In this document: positions 22,201 to 32,000 of the stretch, piece after piece
Layout of the letters: each line of letters starts with the position of its first letter
Numbering within the stretch: the stretch's first letter is position 1
Source of the DNA: Dendrolimus kikuchii
Taxonomy: Eukaryota; Arthropoda; Insecta; Lepidoptera; Lasiocampidae
Length of the DNA stretch: 64,000 nt
Reading direction: 5' to 3'
NCBI GenBank assembly: GCA_019925095.2
Contig: CM034406.1
Coordinates: 6,736,388 to 6,800,387 of the forward strand
Notes under the pieces: model-generated
What the model saw: the letters and a program-made list of their open reading frames with translations, nothing else
What the model was told of the DNA's origin: nothing
The model's database searches: none
Program-made: the position numbers and the translations under genes

Positions 22201-24544
22201 AGCTTAAAACATAAAGGCATTTCAGCATTCATAGTTCCTAAGCCTATAAAAGGTCTAGAATTAGGTAAGAAGGAAGATAAATTAGGTATACGGGGTAGTT
22301 CAACTTGCTCACTCATTTTTGAGGATTGTGAGATTCCCAAGGAGAATATATTGGGCGAGCCAGGGTTCGGTTTCAAAATTGCTATGATGACATTGGATGC
22401 TGGAAGGATTGGTATTGCATCACAGGCTTTGGGTATTGCACAGGTAAGATTGTCATATACAAAGGACTTGAATAAATATATCAGTATTAAAGAAATGTTT
22501 ACAAATCAAAAAGCATACAATTGCTTACATAAAACAGTGTTATCAAATGTTTAAAATTTAATGATAATAAGATAAAAACATTTTTTTAATAATTTTTACA
22601 AGATATAAAATAAATTCACTTTCAGCGTCTGTCGGTCTGTTATATGTACATATATATTGACAATTTGCAGAGCACTAAATCTGGTGCGCTTAGTTTAGTA
22701 GATGAGTAAGCGTGGCAGCGCCCATACGATTGAGTAAATTGGGTCCCTAACTGCCTTTACACTATCCTATTTTGCCCACCTACCGTTTTGCAAATTGGAT
22801 AATATAATGTCTACTTTAAACAAGCCCTTCAAAAAATTTTTAGGCCTCACTAGATGTCGCTATCGAATATGCATCAAAACGTATGGCTTTCGGCAAACCT
22901 ATAATGAAATTACAAGCAATACAACAAAAGCTGTCAGATATGGCTCTAAGAGTGGAATCTGCACGTTTGCTCACTTGGAGAGCATAATATATTTATTTAA
23001 TCAAAGTATGTACCATTGCTATCTATGCACTTCTGCCATCTCATAGGTAGTTCATTGATCCCTTTACTAAAAAAACCATTCGGACGGGAATCAATAAAAT
23101 CTTTGAAGGCGCTTTGGACTGCCCCATCGGAGTTGAATTTTTTCCCTTGCAAGAAGTTATCCAAATTTCGAAAAAAATGGTAATCTGTTGGAGCAAGGTC
23201 CGGGGAGTACGGTGGATGTCTTAGACATTCCAATTGAAGCTCCTCTAATTTGGTAGCCGTCTGTTGTGCAGTGTGTGGTCTAGCGTTGTCCTGAAGCAGC
23301 AGTGGCCTAGAGCGATTGACCAGCCTCGGTTGTTTAGCAGCTAGCTTTTCCATCATGGTTTGCAGTTGCTGACAATAGACATCCGCCGTAATCGTCTGGC
23401 CAGATTTAAGAAAGCTGTAGTGAACGACACCGGCACTAGTCCACCAAACGCTCACAAGTAATTTTTTTTTTAGTCAATTTTCGCTTGGGGCAGGATTTGG
23501 CTGGTTCGCCAGGGTTCAGCCATTGCGATGAGCGTTTCCGATTATCGTACAGGATCCACTTTTCATCACAGGTAATGATTCGATTTAAAATCCCTTCATT
23601 ATTGTGCCGGTTGAGTAATGTAACGCAGCAGTCGACGCGCGTTTGTCGGTTTGCTGCACTCAATTCATGAGGTACCCACCTTTCAAGCTTTTTCACCTTC
23701 CCAATTTGCTTCAAGTGGATTAAAACAGTTTTATCACTAACACCGCAGCCTGCAGCTATCTCGGACGTGGTTTGCGATGGATCCGCTTCCACAATAGCCT
23801 TCAATTCTGCATTATCAACTTTGGTCTCCGGCCGTCCACGGGGCTTGTTCTGCAGGTCGAAATTTCCAGAACGAAAACGTTGGAACCAAAAACGCACTGT
23901 GTTTTCTTTTGCGACACCGCCGCCATACACATCATTAATCCTTCGAGCCGTTTCGGCAGCACTGGTGCCACGATGGAACTCGTACTCGTAAATAATGCGA
24001 TATTTCAAGTTTTCCATTTTGTAAACTGAGTGACGCAAAGAAAAAACCAAAAGAGGAAAAAACAAATGAATTACGGTTTTCAAAACACAAAAGCATAAGT
24101 AAATAGCTGTATAAATTTGAAATTGGAATTCCTAACCAAAGAGGAGATATTTGAGATCAAAGTGGCCAGTACGACAAAACACATTAACTACTGGAAAATA
24201 TCAAACTCTATGGTAGTTGAAATATATTCAATTGCCAGCTTAAAAAGTGGCTAATTGAGCACACCTACAGAACGTGAGATTTGTGACAAACACCTTAATC
24301 ATTGTAAAATTCTTAATAATATAATTCTAACGTGTAATAATCTTGCGAATAATAATAATAATAAACTGTTTGTTAATTTGTTTTGTATATTTTATAGATT
24401 CTCGGAGGCATGGGCTACGTATCGGACATGCCTGCCGAGCGGCACTACCGCGACGCGCGGATCACGGAGATATACGAGGGCACGTCGGAAATTCAAAGGC
24501 TTGTTATCGCAGGACAGCTAATCAAAGAGTATGGTCTCAATTAG
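19297..24544 (+). CDS. ACADS: Short-chain acyl-CoA dehydrogenase, exon 4 broken by a mariner
   Basis: Exons: 19297-19333, 19435-19818, 22028-22443, 22844-22984 (truncated) and 24398-24544 (TAG). ACADS is a mitochondrial FAD enzyme that takes the first step of beta-oxidation on short acyl-CoAs. The N-terminus is short and basic, as for a mitochondrial presequence. Then come the N-terminal helical domain ([20 protein letters not shown]), the flavin/substrate beta-domain motif [18 protein letters not shown], the CWITNGYES region, and in exon 4 [20 protein letters not shown]. The last exon has [20 protein letters not shown] and [11 protein letters not shown], whose Glu in YEG is the family's catalytic base. 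Between exon 4 (ending LLTWRA, then TAA at 22985) and the last exon about 34 expected residues are absent. In their place is a mariner in opposite orientation. Either this allele is null, the missing piece is misassembled, or the mariner replaced it. Confidence 0.9.
20100..20530 (-). pseudogene. Retroelement polymerase fragment in ACADS intron 2
   Basis: On the minus strand the frame at 20489-20265 includes [20 protein letters not shown] followed by GVETLGPWG. The ...Y..I.. (G)Y.F..(A/F)..ETLG.W motif ends many invertebrate retroelement polymerases. It is followed in intact copies by the QRGNAAS motif seen at 5270-5463. A second frame overlaps with a shift, so the fragment is broken. No catalytic domain is present. 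Confidence 0.4.
21893..21964. repeat. Imperfect hairpin (GGCCACTTTTCA)
   Basis: TTGGCCACCTTTCAGTAG and CTATTGAAAAGTGGCCAA face each other around CAGTATCA. The outer flanks ATTTCAA and TTGAAAT extend the stem. A related TTTTGTCCACTTTTCAGTAAC stretch at about 40550 suggests a dispersed element. It lies in ACADS intron 2, about 65 bases upstream of exon 3. Confidence 0.55.
22985..24120 (-). mobile_element. Mariner transposon, cecropia-type, truncated at its 3' end
   Basis: The element holds a nearly complete transposase on the minus strand. At its 3' side only about 12 bases separate the transposase stop (22997) from ACADS coding sequence ending at 22984. Cecropia-type mariners normally have tens of bases of 3' UTR plus an inverted repeat there. 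I find no matching inverted repeat pair, so at least the 3' terminus is missing. The 5' end lies somewhere in 24084-24150. The opposite orientation to ACADS rules out a SETMAR-like in-frame fusion. Confidence 0.85.
22997..24017 (-). pseudogene. Mariner transposase, one frameshift
   Basis: Likely start ATG at 24017 (protein [14 protein letters not shown]...), because family members begin here. The open frame also extends to 24083. Domains in order: paired helix-turn-helix ([36 protein letters not shown]), WVPHEL linker, then catalytic D in [12 protein letters not shown], second D in [12 protein letters not shown], third D in [16 protein letters not shown]. This is the DD34D triad of mariners. 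The C-terminus [12 protein letters not shown] is typical. The reading frame breaks at a run of ten A (minus strand) at 23462-23471. One A fewer would restore it. The break separates the first catalytic Asp from the other two. Apart from that homopolymer it is intact, so it is young, or the base is a sequencing error. Confidence 0.92.
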
Positions 24545-26003
24545 GATATTAATTGTGTTCGTTAGACTTAGGTTAGTAAAAGACTGTTTTTGATATCGCT
24601 TGGTTCTGTGCGACCATGCCTAGAACATACTACCATTATAAGATTCTTAACTTAGAATGTGAGCCAATATGTTTAGACTTTTAAGTCCATTTTTTTATTT
24701 CACGAAAAACACTTCCGGTTGTAGGACTACTTATGTATGTGAACCTAGGTAGCATTAACAACAAAAAATTAAGTGTGCTAAGGCTATAATTATTTAAAAA
24801 TTAAGTTTGTCTGCCTTGTCACCTCGTCAACACGTTGTAAATACACTAGGTATTAACATAATACTACAGACAATAATACACTATATTATAAGACTGCATT
24901 GTGTACACTAAAATAATATACAATGGGTGCACTCACAACAAAGGCTACCTTTTTGAAATAGAAAATCTATATCATTATTACACTGCCTTGCATTGCCACT
25001 AATTACTTTTTGTGTGCTTTAGAAATGAAATAAAAACTACACTTTTCATTAGGACATAGAACTAAGGAACAAAGTCGTTGGAAGAGTCCTACATATTCAT
25101 GTTATAAAACTGAGAACTAGTAACAGTATATTTTCTAAGTCATATTCATGCACAGGAGCTGTAAAATTAATTATCACAAACCTGGTGGAGTAAGGAAATC
25201 GGTTTAGACAAGTATTATTATTTTCACAAGTGAGGTGTGTAAGAATAAGCCTAAATGGCACTCTGTTGTTCGTGCCTACCCCGCAAGGGATCTGGCGTGA
25301 AGTTATGTATGTATGTATGTATTATTATTTTCTATATTAAACACATTGAACTGTTACAATGTATATTATTTTGCAATGTACAGAATACTCAAAATACATT
25401 AATATTTTCTATTTGAGATATTATTTATGTAAAATCCTGTGGATTTTCAATAGGATTACTTAATAAAATACAGGTTTATCTTTAATTTAAAAAATCGACA
25501 TAATATGCTTCATACTTAAAGATTAGCATAATAATGATTAAACTTGTTTTGCCTTCAAATTACGTATTTACTATTTGTCGACAATAATAAGTCTAGAGTA
25601 TAATAAAACGTTTTTATTAAGAAATACTTATTTACGTACATTTAATGGAATTTATTTTTCGAAACAATTGTTCCTATTGAAATTGATAATTATAAATAAA
25701 ATGTCGCGACTTAATCAAACAGCTGAATAATAAAGGACTAATTCTATTCAATTCAACTGGTCGATACTGTAGGTAAAATGTGAATTTCATATAAATCTAA
25801 ATAATCATTAAGTATTTTAATTTCCTTTAAGTATATTGCAATGGTAGGAATGACCCACAGGAGTATTTTCAAAATTTCGTGGCCACAGATGAAATCACTT
25901 TCTTACATACTTCATATTGGTTTAAATATAATTAATGAGACTAGTTAAAAAAAGTATTTGAAATATGAAATAAATGTATTTATAATATGTAGTATATTGT
26001 GTT
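24545..26003. other. Convergent 3' region between ACADS and ARPC3
   Basis: ACADS ends at 24544 and ARPC3 ends at 26004 from the other strand, so both 3' UTRs lie here. No additional gene is seen. An RTE-like 3' fragment lies within at 25229-25322. Confidence 0.5.
25229..25322 (+). pseudogene. RTE-like retrotransposon 3' end fragment
   Basis: It encodes the end of the same protein seen at 47162-47725 ([25 protein letters not shown]). It is followed by GTTATGTATGTATGTATGTATT, the same TATG-rich 3' tail as that copy. Confidence 0.6.
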
Positions 26004-29000
26004 TTATTGCCCTGGGCCAGAGAGAGACTTATCCATAAATTTCCTCTTTGCGAAGCATAACCACCATTTGCTTGGTTTTCCATCTTCTGTTGCAAACACC
26101 TGTAAAATAAATTTACTGTTTCAGATCATATTAACTTTTATTATAGTACACAACAGCCAACCGTTGTCCGCTGCTGGACTTAGCGCTTGTATAGAGGGCA
26201 TCGTTGCCATGCCGCCGCCGCCTTGCTATTCTGTGTATATGCAAATGTTGCTAGTCCCTTCAATATCGCTGCTCCATCGTTGACGCTTTTAATTACTCAG
26301 CCACAACTAATAATGGAAAAGCATGATGGCATCTAATCTACACAATGTGGCGGCGCGGCAGCAGCGTCGTTAACACGAGCGCTTAGGCCTCGCCAGATAT
26401 CCCAGTCACCCGCATCACAATCTATTACTCTGCTTCACTAATTCAGTCCCTATGGTGCCCTTGTTTAGGTCATCAGTCTAAAGTAGGCTAAAGGAAAACA
26501 ACATTTATTGAAAGATAGTTTCCACTCCATTACTCATCTGCTCAATATCTGTCTGATATGTCTGCTACCTCTGTTTACAAATGTAATTAACTTGTTTCTC
26601 TTATGGATATCTTTGTTTTTGATTTAAGGATATACCCAAATTATTAGCTTTCTCCATATACCTCTGAGTCATGTGCCTATCCTTTTGTTACATTTACCAA
26701 TAAAACCTACATAATACCATTTTACTACAGTTAAATTATGTACTCAGTATAAATCTTAATTCATGCTCCAAATGACAGCAACATTATCATAAATGAAATT
26801 TAATATACATATGACTTGACTTGACTTTTGTTGATTTTGGCTCCAACGCCTTTGGCATTGATTTCGCCAATGTCGCCGTAGATGCGAAAAATATACGGAA
26901 AATGACAGGTGAACTAATGTAGCAAATTAAGCTCTATAAAATAAATTTTGACCGGTACATTGTATAGTAAGGTTTTCTGTATACCTGTAAACAGAACAAA
27001 ACACATATAGGTTAGACTAACCACACTACATAAATTATAAATAGATAATAATATAATAAATAAATTATAGATAAATGTTATTAACCGATATAAATTTACA
27101 TAAAGTATATACATGGTTTTTGTCAGCCAGGGTGAGAAGGAAGTTCAAATTGACAGGGCGAGGAAGCTTTTTATGTAAAACGTCATACAAGGGAGTAATA
27201 ATTTTGGGACAATCAAAGAAAATGTGGTGTAGAGTTCCTTCAGCTAAACCGCATTCACAGAGGGAGTGATCACGAATTCGAATTTTGGCTAAGAAAACAG
27301 GAGAGCAACAGTGACCAAGCCTAAGACGGATAATTGCTGAGATGTCTTTTTTAGATAGGTTTTGGTGATTAAAAAACCAAGGTTTTGGACGTAGGACCGG
27401 TTGAAGATTTCCATAATACTTCCCGACAATCTGCCGAGAACGTTGCCATCTATCATCCCAGGATATGTACATTTGGGGTTTGGCAAGAGCACGTAAGTCT
27501 CGGGGAAAGCATTTTTTATACTTGGTGGTCCCTATGTAGACAGCTTCCTTAGCACAACAGTCAGCAATCTCATTGCCGCTGATACCTGAGTGACTTGGAA
27601 TCCAAACTAGAATTATATCAAGACTGGAACGATGACAACGAAGGAGAGCCTCTTTAATTTTAAGGGTAACTGAGAAATTGTCTTTAGCATGAAAGGGGAG
27701 TTTACTTATATCTTGAAGACAACTCAGACAATCAGTGGCAATAATAGATTTACTTATGCCATGTGATTCAATGTAAAGGATAGCTTCCAAAAGAGCGATT
27801 AATTCACCTGTATATGTAGAACTGGACATGGGAATTTTAAAATTTAGGATGATTTTGAATTTAGGGATCCACACTGCTGCACCGACAGGTCCATTCTGCG
27901 TTAATTTTGATGCATCAGTGAAGAATTGGAGATGATCTGGCCAACGATTTTGGATGGCATTGCAGAAAAGTCGGTTAGCACCGGGGGAGTTTTTGAAAAT
28001 GCCTAGGTCCAAAATCACATTGGGACTAAAAAGAAGGCTGTTAAAATTAGTTTCAAATAAGGGAAGTTTGTAGTTCTGATAAATACCACAAGGTAAGCTA
28101 AGAATTTTTTTATAGGAATTAATAAGGAGGGGTAGGGTTTTATGGGACCAGTAAGTAGAAGATGAACTAAGCTGGTAAAGCTGTTCAAGGACTCCTAGAA
28201 GTGGGTGATCGGAGAGCTCAATCACTTTACAGAGAAATCTGTCCGACAGAAACTGTCTACGCAGGGCAAGAGGAGGATCAGAACACTCTACCTGAAGGGC
28301 GTTTGTGGGAGAAGATTTCATAGCGCCCGTGATAATTTTCAGACATTTAGCTTGAACTACATCTAGCTTAGAGAGGCTAGCTTTGTTACAAGGCTCTAAT
28401 AAAAAGCTACCATAATCGAAATGACTTCTTATAATAGCATTATATAGGAGTTTTTGGCAATAAGGATGGGAACCCCACCTGACACCAGACAATGCTCTAA
28501 TAATATTTATGTTTTTCTCTGTCTTTTGACAGATATAATTTAAATGAGGGGTGCCTGATAATTTTTGATCAAGGAAGACGCCTAAAAATTTTACATTTTC
28601 GGAAATTCTAATAGGTTGATTGGAAACATGGATGTTAAGGTCAGGGATTACTCTCTTGCGGGAAAAAATAACTGCCGAACTTTTTGTTGCGGACAGGGAC
28701 AGGCCGTGCTCTGATAGCCATGAATTTAAATAAAATAATGCTGAGTTTATGCGATTAGTTGCATCAATAAAGGAATCAGAAGTGGCATACAATGCTATGT
28801 CGTCGGCATATTGGAGAATTTTGCAATAGCAATTAACAGTGGAGTCCAGGTCGGCCGTGTATAAGTTATAGAGAAGGGGACTGAGGACTGAGCCTTGTGG
28901 TAAGCCTTTCCAAACAAGGCGAGGCGCAAGAGTTTCTCCCTGAAATCGAACGGAGATTGTAGATTATGTTAACGAGCTTCGTGGGAATACTCAGCTGGAG

Positions 29001-32000
29001 TAATTTCTCCCTGAGTAATTGAAGGTCGACACTGTCGTATGCTGCGGTCACGTCTAAGAAGACTCCAACGACATGTTCATTTCGGGAGAACGCTAGGCGA
29101 ATATCAGATATTAGAAGGCTGAGGCTGTCCATGGTTCCTACACCTCTTCTAAATCCAAATTGAGACTTGGAGAGTAGGCCTCTATTTTCAACAAACCATT
29201 CTAAGCGATTTTTAATTAGATGCTCCATGACTTTGGAAAGGACTGAGGAGAGGGCAATTGGTCTGTATGAACCGGGATCTGATGGGTCCTTACCTGATTT
29301 TCGAATAGGGATTATAGTTTGGTGTTTCCAAGCATCAGGAACACGACCAGAGAGAAAGATGTGATAGGAGGAAAGCTTTGGAAGATTGGGAGGATTTAAT
29401 GATGAAAGAATAAGGGATACCATCTGCCCCAGGCGCAGAGTCATGAAGTTTATCTAGGGCACAGAGGAGTTCTTCGTGGGAAAATAAAGAGTTTAGAGGG
29501 TCAGAATTAGCCTCAGAAGAAGGATGAATAGGTAAGTAAGGGTTAGGAGGAACAAACGGGGGAGAAAGTTTCGAAATAAAAACCGGGAGCCATGACAAAG
29601 GGTCATTTGTGTTAATGTTATTGTCTACTTGCGATTTACGGAAGGCTTTTAATTTGTTCCAAACAATAGAAGCAGGAGTTCTGGGGGATAGGGATTCGCA
29701 AAAGTTGTGCCAACCTTTACGCTTCTTTTGTCTCAAAAGCCTTTTACAAGAGGCAGAAACTTTTTGAAACTCGAGGTAATTTTCCAGTGAAAGGACTCTC
29801 GAAAATTTTCGTTCTGCTTCCTTTCGTTTCTTAACAGACAAAGAGCACTCTGCATCCCACCAAGCTGGGGAAGAAATTTTGTTTATGGCAGAGTTTTTCT
29901 TGGGAATAGATTCCTCTGCTGCAGATAACAAAGAAGATGTGTATTCAAGGTACAAGGAAAGAAAATTTGATTCAGAGGGGTGAGGTAAAGACTCTAACTT
30001 ATTTTGAATTATATTTGAAAACTTTTGCCAATTAGCTTGATTCAGTCTGAACTTTAAAAGAGGAGGGAAATCAACTGGGGGAGGAAAAGAATTGGCAAGA
30101 GTAGATATAATTGGGAAATGGTCACTGCCATAGGAGTAGGGAAGAACAGACCAAGAGAGGGAACTGGCAAGTGGTGGAGAGGAAAGGGTAAGATCAGGAA
30201 CGCTTGGGTTTTGGGTAGGGGATACTCTGCGGGTAGGGGATCCATCATTGAGAACACATAAATTCAAATCATCCAATAAATTAAGAAAAGTCGAGGAAAC
30301 CTGATCGCAGGATGATGAACCCCACAGAGTGTGGTGGATGTTAAAATCACCAAGAACAATAAGTGGAGATGGAAGAAGAGATAGGAGAGAAGAAAGTTCC
30401 TGAATAAGAGGGTTATTAGGATGTGGAACATACAAAGAGACAAAAGTAATATTTAAAGAACGGATGGCTACAATATTGATGTTACAAGAGTGATTAGGGA
30501 AAAGTATACGAGAAAATGTGATATCTCTTCTGACTAGAAGAGCGCAGCCAGCTTTACCATCATCCCTGTCCTCACGGAGGCATGTAAACCCTGGCACTCT
30601 AAAAAGAGAGCCTGGTCTCAGCCATGTCTCCGAGAGGGCAAAGAGGGAGGGGTGGAATTGATTAATTAAATGCAACAGTTCATGCTTTTTATTAATGATA
30701 CTACGGCTATTCCATTGAAGGATGTTGGCCATTTGTTAAATTAGACTTGAGGAGAGAAGTGATAACAGACAAAATAGTTTCTAAGACATTGTTCGGTAAG
30801 ATGTCTCCAAATTTAGAGAACATATTAAAAAGAGTCATTGATAAGAGCTCTACGAGATTTTCATTTGGGGAAATTGTACCAGTTGAATTATTTCTAAGGG
30901 CAGATCCATTTGGGAGGGAATAGGCGGGGGTGGATGTAATACTATCATGAGCTTGTTGGTCAAATGACTTGCCTAGTTCTGGTTTAGGTCGACGTTCGAC
31001 CATCACAGTTTTTCTATATGATGTTGAAGATGATGGGACATGAGGGGTGAGATGCGTTGAGTGAGAGGGGATAGGTTGAGCATGACTATGGGAGGGATTA
31101 AGGTTCGATGAGTGAGAGTTCCAATATACAGGTTTATGGGGAAGGGATCTATTAGTAATGTCCACATAAGAAGTGCGGACTCTGGGAAATTGACGTTCGG
31201 CTTCCAAATAACTGATATTCTCCTCAGACATAATAATTTTAATATTTCTCTGCCTAGCATGTTCAGGGCATTTGGAGTCTGAGGCAGGATGGGGGCCAGA
31301 GCAAAATAGACAGGATATTTTATCATCTGAGACATTGCAAGCCAAACTATCATGAGGACCGGCGCATCTTGCACAACGGGCATCAGATCTACATTGTTCT
31401 CTGATATGACCGAATCTACAGCACTTTAAGCATTGGATGGTAGGGAGGGTGTATCTATAAACAGGAAGAGAGTAGTGACAACAATAGACATGGGAAGGTA
31501 ATTTTTGACCTAAAAAGGTAAGGACAATTGTTCCAGTGGGTTCCCAGGTAGTTATTCCGTCCACTCGTTTCTTTTTATTAAGCCTACGAGCTTTGATGAT
31601 TAGGCATGGATCTGGGCGGCATTCCGACCAGGAAACTACATCTTCTAAGGTCCATTCAAGGGGAATTTGACGAATTACACCCATGCGGGTGACTTGGAAG
31701 CGGGGGATAGATGCTGATAATTTATTAGAAGCAAGGATAGGATTAGACAATAAAGCATTAGCATCATTGAAAGTCTTAAAAATAACAGAAAGTTTGTTTC
31801 TACCTAAGTTTTTAATTTCTTCTACACCAGGGACTTTATTATTATAAATGATCTGAGCTATTTTCAATGCTCGCATGCCAACAGTGGAGGAAGTAGGGTC
31901 AGATTCAAGACGCGACACATGAACAACAAATGGGCCTAAGTCCGTCTCGTTATACTTGACGTCAGTAGTAGGCTCATAGCCCGGTAGGGTGAAAGAATGT

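Noticed and set aside
22844..24120. SETMAR-like fusion of a host gene with a mariner transposase
   Set aside because: The transposase is on the opposite strand to ACADS and carries a frameshift, so no in-frame fusion is possible here.
24130..24175. Possible remainder of ACADS exon 4 after the mariner (TKE...KVAS in order)
   Set aside because: The similarity is only about eight residues and the flanking residues do not fit, whereas the neighbouring exons are strongly conserved. Kept as a remark, not as an exon.
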